From DATJGF01 sp035495315 (lineage in GTDB: Bacteria; Verrucomicrobiota; Verrucomicrobiia; Limisphaerales; UBA8199): 64,000 nucleotides of DNA. Shown one piece after another: positions 26,084 to 35,842 of the stretch (position 1 is the stretch's first letter; the number at the start of each line of letters is the position of its first letter). Position numbers and translations under genes: made by a program. The stretch covers positions 1 to 64,000 of the forward strand of contig DATJGF010000023.1 in the NCBI GenBank assembly GCA_035495315.1, given 5' to 3'. The notes beneath the pieces are model-generated. The model was given only the letters and a program-made list of their open reading frames with translations, did no database searches and was not told the DNA's origin.

Positions 26084-29000
26084 TTAAGGTTGCTGGACGG
26101 CACGATAGAAGCGGTACCGGTACTGACCGGCTTGCGGATCGACTAATTCAAACGGTGTCGCCGCCGGCACATTCGTATTCACCCCCACCCAATTGACCAG
26201 GTCGATTGAGCCCTGCAGCACATACGTTTTATTCGGGGTGCCCGAGATTTGCACGGTGAATTGACCATTGCTGAGCGAGCCCTGCCCAACGAAGGAGATC
26301 CCCGGCAGGATCGTGAAAGTACCGTTCGCGGCTATGCTGTTGATGAACCCTGTGGCAAAGGCATTGGCGTTTACGACGGCGGAATTGGTCAACAGGAATG
26401 GCGCCGTGTACAGCAGCGAGTTAGTGTTCGGAACTGAATTATCCAGCGTGAAATAGAGAATCGCATTGCTGTTGGTGTGTTGCAGAGTCACCAAGACTGA
26501 GCCATTGAAGCTTCCACCTGCCGGGATCATGGTGGGCGGCGCCAGCGCAGGTGTGCCGGGCAGGCTGTTAATCCAGTCGCCGATAACCTGAACCGCCGTG
26601 GTGTCGATCAGGTTGCGCGCCAGGGTCGGCATTTTGACCGCAGAATTGGTCGTATTCATCCTGGCATAAAGGATCGAGCGCCAGATGTCCTGCGGGACCA
26701 CCACTCGGGCATTATCAATTCCCAAGTCGCCTTTCAGCAACAGCGCATTGATAATATTTTGGTTGGTCAACGGCGTGTCATAACGGGCGTCAAATGTCAC
26801 GCCGGTACCCCCGGGGCGATGGCATTGCGCACAATTCGCATCGAGGTACGACCGGGCGCGTTCTTCCAAAGAGGCGCTCTCGTTTGTCAGGGCTGACAAA
26901 TGGGCATAGGTAGCAATGCTCGATTCGCTAAACGCCGGGTTAAAGAGGCCAACATGATTCAGCGTGCGGAGTTGGTTGTCGGTTACGCCGGAGCCATAGG
27001 TGTAGGGCTTGTTCAGCTGGCGCGTTTTAACTCCCAGGACGTAATTGGCCGCCGGTGTATGGCAGGTGAGACAATCGGCTGGACTCGGATAGTACCATGT
27101 CTGCGTCCAGGTGCTATGGTCCGCATTTGTAATCGTAATTGGTTCGTTCAAGCTGGTGGTCAGGAGATCCGCATCACTGTTGTCCGCACGCCATTTGTAG
27201 GTCACTCCATAAACTGCCCCATTGGGATCGCGAACCAGGAGGCGCGTTTCCAGGGGGCGTTTCGGACCATTCGGGTTGCTGTAGTCGGTGGTCAGGTCGA
27301 AGTGCTTCACGAAAATCGTGCCGCTGGGGAAGCTCCATTCTCCGGTCGGGGCAAATCCGACTTGCTCATCGGGCGTGTAGGGCGCGCCGGTGTTGGGCAC
27401 GGACATCCAGCGGGTCTTAATTGCACCATCGGACCAGAGCGGGACGTTGACATCGTACGGGATCAACGCATTAAGGGGATTCATCGTCGGTGTGTTGGTA
27501 AACACACCGGTCTGTGAGAGCAAACCTGGTACCGCGCCATTGATCGATGGGGGCATGTTCAGGAAGGGAGCTACTGCCAGGCGAGCGGCCAAACCATACG
27601 GCTGACCGGTGCCTCCACTCACCGTGATGTTGACTGGCGCCGAGGTTGCCGCCAGACCGGTTCTGTCGATGGCCACCGCCGTCAAATTGTAACTGCCTTG
27701 GCTTAAGCCCGAGGCTGTCAACGTGTACGGCGCTGCGGAAACAAAGCCGAGGAGCGAGTTATTGGCGTAAAAATCGACTTCCGCCAAATTGTTATATTGC
27801 GAAGCAGCGTTTGCGCTAATGGTCACCGTGGCAGTAGCGACGTAACTCGCGCCATTGCCGGGCGAAGTAATCACCACTCCCGGCGGCGGGGTCGCGATCG
27901 GATACAGCTGAGTCATCGGAACGATCGCTTTCGGTGTCGAAGGACTGCTCCAATACAGTTTGGCGACCGCCCCGCCGCCATTCTCATAGTAATCCACCTC
28001 GATATTGTATCGTTGGCCGGCTACCAATGAAATTATACCGGAATGATCCGTCGGCGCCTGGTCAACCCAACTGTCCACGACCGCGACTCTCTGACCGTTC
28101 ACCCATAGATAGACGCGGATGCCATCGTCAGAAGTCGTAGTAAAGGTGTACACCTCACTGAACTGCGGTTGAATCGAACCGGTCCAGCGGGCCGTGAAGA
28201 GGTCCGAGCTAATGCTCGCGTCAGGTGAACCCCCGCCCCAATCGAAATTGATAGTTGGGTCCACACGCGTTAGGGTCGGGCTACCGGGGAAGGGATTCGG
28301 TGGAGAACCCCCGGTGATGGAACTGGACCAATATTCGCCCAGCAACCCATTCCCATTACCAATCGATGTGCTGTTAATGAACCCAGCGCTCGCGACGCCG
28401 CTGTTGACGGTGCCTGGCTTCACCGCGACGGCCTGAACGGCTACGCTGTTGGTTAACGTAAATGGGCCAGTGTAGAGGATTGAACTGGTACTGGGGGGTG
28501 TACCATCGATGGTGTAGTAGATCGTTGTGCCCGGAGTGGCATCGGTGATGGTCACCAAAACGGAATTGGTGAAGATACCGCCGTTGGGAGAAATCACCGG
28601 TGTCGCAAGAAAGACACCCGCGCCGTAAACCGAAAGCGCGTATTGCGCTCCGACATAAACTTTCCCGTTGGCGATCGTCGGGAGGGTAAACTTCACGGCC
28701 GCTCCGGGATTGTCGCGAGAGAGATTTTGGCTGCTGTTGTAGAGTTCGCGCGCGACATTGGTTGCATTGTAGGCATGCAAAACCGCTGGAGAACTGCTGC
28801 CGTAACCATCAGTTTGCAGCGCCCAAACTATCGCGTTGGCGCCGCCGTTGGCCGAGATGCTCGGAGTCGCACCAGGGAAACCGAACCCATTGGTTGCCTG
28901 CACCGGTGTCGCGTTGATCGATGCGTTGGCGATTGCAAACGACTTTAATGAATCTCCCGAACCGAGATAATAGATGTGGTCATTGAAAAACGCCGGCGAA

Positions 29001-31729
29001 CTCCACGTGCCACCGACCGCGTTCGGCAGCGATTGGACAATTTGGCTATCGTCATTGGGATTGTAGTGGCCCATGTTGTCGCGGTCGACCAGGTAGATTT
29101 TGCCTTCTTTGCCGCAACCGACCAGCAGGTGCCGGTGACTGGCGCTGCCGACCGAATCGGGCAGGACCATCGCGCCGCCGGCAGCCAGGTCTGCGTCCGC
29201 ACTGCTAAGGGCGGCTTGGTTGAACGGAGTAAAATAATCGACCGCGTTGAGAGCTCCGCTAGTGGTTAGCTTCACGAAACTGTCACCCATGCTGTAAGAG
29301 TTCAGATTCGGATAGTTCGTCGAGAAAGTGCCATTGCCGGTCTCAAAGTACATGTTGAAGTTGGCGTCAATCGCCGGGGCTAGACCACTTTGCCAAATAC
29401 CGTCTAGACCACCGTTCGGGTTGGTGCAGTAAACCGTGTTTCGGGCCAGCGTCTGCGCATCATAGCCTAAAACCCAACCGTGGTAGGGCCCAATGTCACC
29501 ATGGGAGGCGTAAGCGATATAAACAGTTCCATTCAATAACACCAGGCCAGGGCGATTCATTTGCCGTAGAGCGTTGAAAGAAAGTACGCCTCCGACACTG
29601 CCGTCGCCGGTGCCGGGCACCGAGGGCCCTGAGACGTACGTGTAGGTGCCGTTGAAAATCGTGTCAGCGATTATCGCCGGGCCGCCGAATTTTTCAGCGC
29701 CGGTTGCAATATCCAATGCATGCAAGCGTTGCACATAATGATTGTTGCCACCGACGACTTCCTTCGTCTTGACGACGATGTAAATCGTGCCGCTGGTCGG
29801 ATCGATTACCGGCGTGCTGGTAATGCCGATCTCAGGATTGATATCGTTGCTGTTAACTTCCCCGTTCGGAATAGTGGTTACTCCAGCACCAGGATTGAGA
29901 AAGCTGACCTGCCAAATCGGCGCGGCATTGACCCCTGTCGCATCATCGGCGTCGAAGGCATAGGCGCTATTATGTTCCGTCACGACAAACACGAGGTTAT
30001 GCATCCCTTTGTTGGGCACATTGACGTTGGTCATTATCAGCGGTTGTGCATAGACGTAACCGTCCACAGTCTGCGAGAAAACCTTGCCGAACGAATTGAC
30101 GTTTACGTTGTTCAAATTTAGTTGCAACTCGTTCGTGTTCGCGCCCATCCGCGCGTTGTCATTGTGCTGCGTCAGTACGGCTATCACCTGAGGCGGCGGC
30201 GGGTTCGAGGCTAGAGTAGTAAAGGAAAGCACCGGGCTCGCCCAGGCCGTGCCCGACGCGTTCACCGCACGGGAAGTAAAAAAGTAAGTTCGATTCGAAG
30301 TAAGCCCGGAGACCTGTTGACCATAGAAACCGGTCTGCAAGCCCAAGGCTACACTATTGGACCAGGCAGACGGCGTCGTCCCACCATTCGATGGCCCATA
30401 AAACAGAGTCAAATTCGGTGTATCGCCTCCCGTGGAAAGCACCTGGCCACCAAGAGTTGCCGAAGCGGTCGTAATCGCAGAGGCGGGAAGGTTGGTTACA
30501 ACCGGCAGGCTTGGCGCCAGTGTGGTGAATGAAAGCGAGGGCGTTGCCCAGCTGATCCCGCCGCTATTTGTCGCTTGTGCTGTAAAATAATACTTGGTGT
30601 TGAACGATAGGCCGGTGACGGTATTGCTGAACGCACCACCGGTTTGGAGTCCCAGGTAGGTTTTATTAGCCCAGGCTGCCACGTTAGTGCCACCGTCGGT
30701 CGGCCCATAAAAAAGTGTCACCCCGGCAAGGCTCCCAACCATCCCACCGCCCAAAACGGCGGATGTGGTTTGGACCAGGGCGGCCGGCGAATTTGTGATG
30801 GTAACCGGCGGCACGGGTACGGCAATGGTTGTAACCTTGATGTTGTCGACATGATGATATTCCCAGGCTCCACCAGTGCGGCCGGCGAAAACCAGACGTC
30901 CGGGCGAGGCGGAATACGTCGTCTGGTAATTGGATAAAATGAGTGCGTTCTTCCAGTAGACGTTGAGCAGCGCGTTGGTGTCCAAAACCACCTTAACATG
31001 CGCCCAGCACAAGCCATTGGGGGTGCCCGTCCCGTCGGTGGGGCCGGTTTGGATCGACGTCGGATCGTTGCACGCGCCGTTCAGGGTTGGCGTGGGGAAT
31101 TGTAAAACCAAAGTGCCGTCGACTCGGATGTCTACGCCAATAATATCCGGACCGATCGATTGGTCGGTTTCGTTACAATAAGGAGGCGTGCCCCCACTGG
31201 TCCAGGCATCGAATCCAACGGAGATCCCGGTTTGCGTTCCTTCCTCCGGCAGGTTGGCTTCACAGTTCGGGCCTGTCGCCCATATGTTGTTGTCCGTCGC
31301 CGGATTACCCCCGTTGGCGACATCGGTCAAAACAGGATCATTTGCTCGAACGTAGCTGATACTGAAGCCGTCTGCCGGCTGTGTCGTGCCGTTGCCAATT
31401 CGCACGTCAGCTTCGAAGGTGAAGGCTTTGATAATCTGACCACCGTCGAAATCGGAAAATACGACCGCGCCACGCTGATTGCCCGCTGAGGCGGTAACCT
31501 CGACATACCCATCAGAAGCGTTGGTTGCCGCGCCTGCTCCGCCACTGGAATGCCAGTTCGCGTTGCCGTACAATTTCAGCAACCCGGAAGCAGACGGATC
31601 GGAATTAAAGTTAAACGAGACTGAAGCGGCCCGACAGGCCGAGCCAATCTGAAGGATGCCTGCACAGAGGACGGGCAAGAGAAAAAACGGGCGGGGAAGG
31701 GGGATACGAGCCATAAGCTGTAGTAACAA
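26084..31729 (-). CDS. giant exported multidomain protein: lectin-like, PQQ-like propeller, PA14, TIGR03806-like haem domain
   Basis: An 1881-residue protein with a signal peptide to about residue 34. In order: a concanavalin-like lectin domain (about 35-300), two or three fibronectin-like repeats (300-510), a PQQ-like propeller (about 515-1040, starting VLTQHNDNARMGANT), a chitobiase-type repeat (TIYYTIDGTPPSTSSILY), a PA14 domain (about 1130-1275), and an Ig-like module. Then comes a TIGR03806-like domain (from about 1400) with CLTCH near 1553 and CAQCH near 1632, a second chitobiase-type repeat, and the short C-terminal beta module common in these bacteria. It appears to bind carbohydrate and carry haem at the cell surface. 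It heads the minus-strand group continuing to 24152. Confidence 0.85.
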   Translation of the reverse strand: MLLQLMARIPLPRPFFLLPVLCAGILQIGSACRAASVSFNFNSDPSASGLLKLYGNANWHSSGGAGAATNASDGYVEVTASAGNQRGAVVFSDFDGGQIIKAFTFEADVRIGNGTTQPADGFSISYVRANDPVLTDVANGGNPATDNNIWATGPNCEANLPEEGTQTGISVGFDAWTSGGTPPYCNETDQSIGPDIIGVDIRVDGTLVLQFPTPTLNGACNDPTSIQTGPTDGTGTPNGLCWAHVKVVLDTNALLNVYWKNALILSNYQTTYSASPGRLVFAGRTGGAWEYHHVDNIKVTTIAVPVPPVTITNSPAALVQTTSAVLGGGMVGSLAGVTLFYGPTDGGTNVAAWANKTYLGLQTGGAFSNTVTGLSFNTKYYFTAQATNSGGISWATPSLSFTTLAPSLPVVTNLPASAITTASATLGGQVLSTGGDTPNLTLFYGPSNGGTTPSAWSNSVALGLQTGFYGQQVSGLTSNRTYFFTSRAVNASGTAWASPVLSFTTLASNPPPPQVIAVLTQHNDNARMGANTNELQLNLNNVNVNSFGKVFSQTVDGYVYAQPLIMTNVNVPNKGMHNLVFVVTEHNSAYAFDADDATGVNAAPIWQVSFLNPGAGVTTIPNGEVNSNDINPEIGITSTPVIDPTSGTIYIVVKTKEVVGGNNHYVQRLHALDIATGAEKFGGPAIIADTIFNGTYTYVSGPSVPGTGDGSVGGVLSFNALRQMNRPGLVLLNGTVYIAYASHGDIGPYHGWVLGYDAQTLARNTVYCTNPNGGLDGIWQSGLAPAIDANFNMYFETGNGTFSTNYPNLNSYSMGDSFVKLTTSGALNAVDYFTPFNQAALSSADADLAAGGAMVLPDSVGSASHRHLLVGCGKEGKIYLVDRDNMGHYNPNDDSQIVQSLPNAVGGTWSSPAFFNDHIYYLGSGDSLKSFAIANASINATPVQATNGFGFPGATPSISANGGANAIVWALQTDGYGSSSPAVLHAYNATNVARELYNSSQNLSRDNPGAAVKFTLPTIANGKVYVGAQYALSVYGAGVFLATPVISPNGGIFTNSVLVTITDATPGTTIYYTIDGTPPSTSSILYTGPFTLTNSVAVQAVAVKPGTVNSGVASAGFINSTSIGNGNGLLGEYWSSSITGGSPPNPFPGSPTLTRVDPTINFDWGGGSPDASISSDLFTARWTGSIQPQFSEVYTFTTTSDDGIRVYLWVNGQRVAVVDSWVDQAPTDHSGIISLVAGQRYNIEVDYYENGGGAVAKLYWSSPSTPKAIVPMTQLYPIATPPPGVVITSPGNGASYVATATVTISANAASQYNNLAEVDFYANNSLLGFVSAAPYTLTASGLSQGSYNLTAVAIDRTGLAATSAPVNITVSGGTGQPYGLAARLAVAPFLNMPPSINGAVPGLLSQTGVFTNTPTMNPLNALIPYDVNVPLWSDGAIKTRWMSVPNTGAPYTPDEQVGFAPTGEWSFPSGTIFVKHFDLTTDYSNPNGPKRPLETRLLVRDPNGAVYGVTYKWRADNSDADLLTTSLNEPITITNADHSTWTQTWYYPSPADCLTCHTPAANYVLGVKTRQLNKPYTYGSGVTDNQLRTLNHVGLFNPAFSESSIATYAHLSALTNESASLEERARSYLDANCAQCHRPGGTGVTFDARYDTPLTNQNIINALLLKGDLGIDNARVVVPQDIWRSILYARMNTTNSAVKMPTLARNLIDTTAVQVIGDWINSLPGTPALAPPTMIPAGGSFNGSVLVTLQHTNSNAILYFTLDNSVPNTNSLLYTAPFLLTNSAVVNANAFATGFINSIAANGTFTILPGISFVGQGSLSNGQFTVQISGTPNKTYVLQGSIDLVNWVGVNTNVPAATPFELVDPQAGQYRYRFYRAVQQP

Positions 31730-31732
31730 CAG

Positions 31733-31972
31733 TCATTTGACCCGCTTTATTTCGGCTACAATCAGCAAAACGTCAAGTCGGTTCCGCGCCTTGTGCCAAA
31801 TTGCCCACAACCCCAGCAATAGTCGTTGTGATCCAATTGCTGCCGACCCGTTCGCCGACCACATGGAGGACGGGTTGAGGAATCGGGCGGCGTTATTAGT
31901 TCCATCGGCAGTGCCCGGATTGCCAGGAAAACGCGAAATAGTGACAAAATTGTACATTTGTTGTTCAGCCAT
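31733..31972 (-). pseudogene. NHL-repeat protein relic
   Basis: The frame from the ATG at 31972 reads YNFVTISRFPGNPGTADGTN then NAARFLNPSS, a typical NHL-repeat opening (normally followed by GVAVD). It then loses the pattern. One frame over, the minus strand continues VVGERVGSNWITTTIAGVVG, the start of a next NHL repeat, and stops at 31773-31775. Two partial repeats in different frames, with no signal peptide, indicate the remains of a longer exported propeller. The relic is wedged between the amidohydrolase stop and the giant gene's start. Confidence 0.6.
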
Positions 31973-32015
31973 CGCCTGGCGCCCCGGCCGGTGTGGTGGT
32001 CAGCGCTTCCTGGGA

Positions 32016-33707
32016 TTAAGGTTTGTACCCAGGCCCTCGCAACACCTTCCCGGGTAGCGCGCCCGTCATTTTGCCTTTAGCAATGACGGCGACGCCGTTG
32101 ACCAGAACGTACTCCATGCCTTCCGATAGCTGATGTGGATTTTCAAAGGTGGCGCGATCGCGAACGGTTTCGGGATCAAAAATTACGATATCCGCCCAAA
32201 GCCCGGCTTTGAGAACACCCCGATCGCTCAGGCGCATTCGCTGGGCAGGGAACGATGAGAACTTTCGGATGGCTTCTTCCAGCGAGAGTTTTTTCTCCTC
32301 GCGCACGTATTTTCGTAGGATGCGGGGAAAAGTGCCGTAGGCCCTGGGGTGGGCAAAGTCCTTGGATAGCGGTCCATTCGGCGAAGTGCCCTCATAATCA
32401 TTATCGATCGAGACCCACGGTTGCTGGAGTGCCAGCACAATATCGGGTTCGCTCATCCCGAAGGAGACGCCGCGGGTGAAGGCATTATCCTCAATCAACA
32501 AATCAAAGAGAGCTTCGATAGGCTCCTTGCTTTGCAACTTGGCAAAATCAGCAACCGTTTTTCCAGTCATCGGCTGTAGCTTTGGGTTCTGCACCTGGCC
32601 GATCAGGATCGCTTCAGCGCCGGGCACACCATCCCATTCGTTATCCCATTCGGTGGTAGGAGTGACCATTTCTTTGCGAATACGCGCGCGAAGCGCCGGG
32701 TCTTTCAAGCGTTCGATCAGTTTGGCGTCGCCTCCATCATGTGCCCAGGGAGGGATATAAGAAGACAATCCGTTGGCCCACGCCGGGTAAGCATAAGTAT
32801 CGGCAGCGAGGTCGACACCTTGAGCACGAGCTTCATTGATTTTGGCGATCACCTCCGGCATGCGTCCCCAATTCCGTTTGCCCGCTACCTTCAAATGCCA
32901 AATCTCGACCGGAATCTTTGCCTCGCGCCCTATGCGAATGGCCTCCTCCAGCGCTGCCATAATGCCGCTGCTCTCGTTGCGAATATGCGTCGCATAAAGA
33001 CCGCCCACAAGAGCCGCTTCCCGGGCCAGGGCAATCAGTTCCTCGGTCTTGGCGTAAGGCGCCGGCGCGTACATCAGCGAAGTTGACACCCCGACGGCGC
33101 CATCCTGCATCGCTTCCCGCACCAATGCTCGCATTTGATTCAGCTGTTCCGGCGTTGGTTGTTTGTCCTCTTCACCTAGAACCATGCGGCGAACCTGAGT
33201 CGCCCCCACATAGGAGGCGAGATTGATCCCCATGCCTTGCTTTTCCAAGCGCGCGAAGTACTGCCGGAGGGTGCGCCAATCGGGCGTTACGTGGTAATGG
33301 ATGCAAACGTCGCGATCGGCTGCGATGATTTTGTCATCCAGCGGAGCAACCGAGCCACCTTCCCCAGTGATTTCAGTCGTAATTCCCTGGAATATTTTTG
33401 AAGGCAAACCTGGTTCGCTCAGGATGGAGAGTTCAGACTGCCCAAGCATATCGATGAAGCCCGGCGCGACGACTTTGCCCTGAGCGTCAATGGTCTGGTG
33501 GGCCGCTACACCTGCAAGATTGCCAATGGCAGCAATTTTGCCGGCGCGAATTCCAAGGTCACCGGCGTACCACGGGGACCCGGTGCCGTCGATGATATGA
33601 CCGTTGATGATTAGGATGTCAAAATCCGGCTCCGGGGTTGCGCCCATTGAGGACAACACAGATGTGCCGGCAACCAGAATCGGAATGAGAGAGCATCGGA
33701 GGGTCAT
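32016..33707 (-). CDS. amidohydrolase of the N-acyl-D-amino-acid deacylase class
   Basis: About 563 residues from the ATG at 33707, which gives a signal peptide (CSLIPILVAGTSVLSSMG), so an exported or lipid-linked enzyme. The fold pattern is clear: DILIINGHIIDGTGSPWYAG, VVAPGFIDM, and the D-aminoacylase-like blocks GAVGVSTSLMYAP, YATHIRNE and EIWHLKVAG. The usual PGFIDxHxH metal motif is replaced by PGFIDMLGQSE, and the usual GxCG motif by TGEGG. It therefore belongs to a subgroup with an altered metal site. The substrate is not known. D-amino-acyl or cyclic amides are the family norm. Confidence 0.82.
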   Translation of the reverse strand: MTLRCSLIPILVAGTSVLSSMGATPEPDFDILIINGHIIDGTGSPWYAGDLGIRAGKIAAIGNLAGVAAHQTIDAQGKVVAPGFIDMLGQSELSILSEPGLPSKIFQGITTEITGEGGSVAPLDDKIIAADRDVCIHYHVTPDWRTLRQYFARLEKQGMGINLASYVGATQVRRMVLGEEDKQPTPEQLNQMRALVREAMQDGAVGVSTSLMYAPAPYAKTEELIALAREAALVGGLYATHIRNESSGIMAALEEAIRIGREAKIPVEIWHLKVAGKRNWGRMPEVIAKINEARAQGVDLAADTYAYPAWANGLSSYIPPWAHDGGDAKLIERLKDPALRARIRKEMVTPTTEWDNEWDGVPGAEAILIGQVQNPKLQPMTGKTVADFAKLQSKEPIEALFDLLIEDNAFTRGVSFGMSEPDIVLALQQPWVSIDNDYEGTSPNGPLSKDFAHPRAYGTFPRILRKYVREEKKLSLEEAIRKFSSFPAQRMRLSDRGVLKAGLWADIVIFDPETVRDRATFENPHQLSEGMEYVLVNGVAVIAKGKMTGALPGKVLRGPGYKP

Positions 33708-33795
33708 GTTCGCGAAAGTAGCATCATGGCCACGACGCGACAAGAGAAGCCGGACATAAATAACTCGGTAGGCTTTGAGGCATCAAACGGCCGCC

Positions 33796-33861
33796 AGGTT
33801 TTCGAGTGCGCCAGTGCCCTGGCGCTTTGCGCTGAGGGCCTGCACCGCGCACTCCAAAGCA
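33796..33861. repeat. dispersed repeat, gcgccag family
   Basis: Contains ttttcgagtgcgccagtgcc followed by ctggcgctttgcgc, and near the end the inverted gcgcactccaaagc. It matches the copies at 13603 and 39498 in the gcgccag/ctggcgc core. It lies between the divergent amidohydrolase and beta-helix genes. Confidence 0.55.
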
Positions 33862-33935
33862 TTGCGGCAGTATACAGCTGAAGAATAATGCGCGATCGGC
33901 TGGCCACGCCGGTCCCGTTCTGCTTGACTGCCCCC

Positions 33936-35687
33936 ATGCATGGTTTTCGCAGTCGTTGCATGGCATTTGTGCTCACCACCACTTGTTGCTCGCTGTTCGG
34001 CTCGACCTATTTTGTTGCTCAGCATAACCCACAGGCGAACGATAGTGGCCCAGGAAGCGCCGAACGGCCTTGGAACAGTATTTCCACCGCTGCCAAAAAG
34101 GTAGTTGCCGGCGACACGGTGACGATCCGAGAAGGGATCTATCGCGAATTTGTATTGGTAAAAAGCGGGGGCACGGCACAGGCCCCGATTCGTTTTGAGG
34201 CGACTCCGGGGGCAACAGTCATTTTAACGGGAGCAGATGAGATAAGCCGTTGGCGGAGGTGTGATGAGCAGCGGCCGATCTACGAAGTCGCCTGGCCACA
34301 CCGCTTCAATACGTGGTCCAGACAAATGACTCATCCGGATGACGAGTACCACCGGGTCATCGGACGGTGTGAACAGGTGGCAATTCAAGGTTATTTAATT
34401 CATCAAGTGCTTGAGCGAGACCAATTGTCGTCTGGCTCGTTCGTTGTCGACGTCGCCAAACAAAAGCTAATGCTCTGGGATGCAGGCGGCCGCGACCCCA
34501 ATAAGCTTTTGGTCGAGGCGTCGGTTCGCCAGGAGATTATGCGAGTGGAAGGGGAGTATGTGCAGCTGCAAGGACTCCATTTCCGTTGCGCCGCCAACGC
34601 GGCGCAGCACGGGGCTGTGGTTCTGACTGGGCGCCACGATCAAATGACGGATTGCGTTGTCGAAGCGATGAACTCCTGTGGCGCAACATTCCAAGCGGAG
34701 GACCTCATTATTCGGCGATGTACGTTTCGCGATAATGGCCAGATTGGCTTCGGTGCCAGCGGCGCGCACAACCTGTTATTTACGGGATGTCGCGTCGAGA
34801 ACAACAATACCAAAGGCTTCGATCGGGGTTGGGAAGCCGGCGGCAACAAAATCGTATTGACGCGGGGAGCCGTTTTGGATCAAAGCCAGTTTCTCCGCAA
34901 TCGCGGAAACGGGGTCTGGTTCGATATCGGCAACGAACACTGCACCGTCAGCCGATGCCTTATCGCAGATAACGAGGACAGTGGGATTTTCTATGAGATC
35001 TCCCTCGGCCTGCAGGCGCACGACAATGTAATCCTCGGAAATGGTTTTGCGGCAACACCCGGTGCATGGGGTGCACAGGCCGGCATCTCACTTTCCAGCA
35101 GTCCGGATTGCGTCATCGAGCGCAATCTAATCTATGGAAACCGTGAAGGATTTAATTTCCGCGAACAGACACGCACGACTCCTACAATTCACGACAGACA
35201 AGAGCACGCCGTTTGGAATCATGACGACACCATCTGTCACAACCTTATCGCTTGTAATCGCGACGCACAGATCTGGGGATGGTTCGATATGCACGACAGC
35301 CGTCACTGGCCAGCAGAGCAGGGCAGAGGAGGTGTCGGCTCGACACAAACAGCTGGAGCTTCGGTGGCAACCGATTCCAAAGGCCAGCCGATAGGTTTAA
35401 CACTCCAGCAACTTCGATTACGCTTCCAAGACAACTTTTATTTTGCGGAACCAGATCAACGTTTGTTCGAGTGGGGCGTCACCTGGGGCCGTCATCAGAG
35501 TTATCCAACACTACGCGATTTTCAAACTGCTCTTGGCGTGGACGAAGACGGGCAAATTCTCGAGCCGCGATTTGCGAATGCTCTCGGCCTTGATTTTCGA
35601 CTGGACTCCGAACAGATGTCGCAGTTCAAGAACTCCTATCCGATCGGAGAAGTTCCGGGCGTCCTATTGGGTCAGTTTCGCGAATGA
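33936..35687 (+). CDS. exported right-handed beta-helix protein
   Basis: About 583 residues from the ATG at 33936 (others at 33888 and 33960), chosen because it gives a signal peptide (RSRCMAFVLTTTCCSLFGS). The first domain (YFVAQHNPQANDSGPGSAER, GDTVTIREGIYRE) is the DUF1565-type opening of parallel beta-helix proteins. Coils follow (ISLSSSPDCVIERNLIYGNR). Such proteins are polysaccharide lyases, epimerases or surface carbohydrate-binding proteins. No lyase active site was identified. It stands alone on the plus strand upstream of ackA with a 155-base gap. Confidence 0.78.
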   Translation: MHGFRSRCMAFVLTTTCCSLFGSTYFVAQHNPQANDSGPGSAERPWNSISTAAKKVVAGDTVTIREGIYREFVLVKSGGTAQAPIRFEATPGATVILTGADEISRWRRCDEQRPIYEVAWPHRFNTWSRQMTHPDDEYHRVIGRCEQVAIQGYLIHQVLERDQLSSGSFVVDVAKQKLMLWDAGGRDPNKLLVEASVRQEIMRVEGEYVQLQGLHFRCAANAAQHGAVVLTGRHDQMTDCVVEAMNSCGATFQAEDLIIRRCTFRDNGQIGFGASGAHNLLFTGCRVENNNTKGFDRGWEAGGNKIVLTRGAVLDQSQFLRNRGNGVWFDIGNEHCTVSRCLIADNEDSGIFYEISLGLQAHDNVILGNGFAATPGAWGAQAGISLSSSPDCVIERNLIYGNREGFNFREQTRTTPTIHDRQEHAVWNHDDTICHNLIACNRDAQIWGWFDMHDSRHWPAEQGRGGVGSTQTAGASVATDSKGQPIGLTLQQLRLRFQDNFYFAEPDQRLFEWGVTWGRHQSYPTLRDFQTALGVDEDGQILEPRFANALGLDFRLDSEQMSQFKNSYPIGEVPGVLLGQFRE

Positions 35688-35842
35688 GTCCGCCTCGTAA
35701 CACAGAGTTTCACTCTGCTGTACCGCAGGTTTCCAACCTGCATTGCAGATTTCTAACCAGCACCTGTCGCAAGCTCCTGATCAGTGGAGTTGCCGTTGCG
35801 TTAGACCCAAGTAGAATGCTTTCGGTCGGTGGTGATTAAAAC

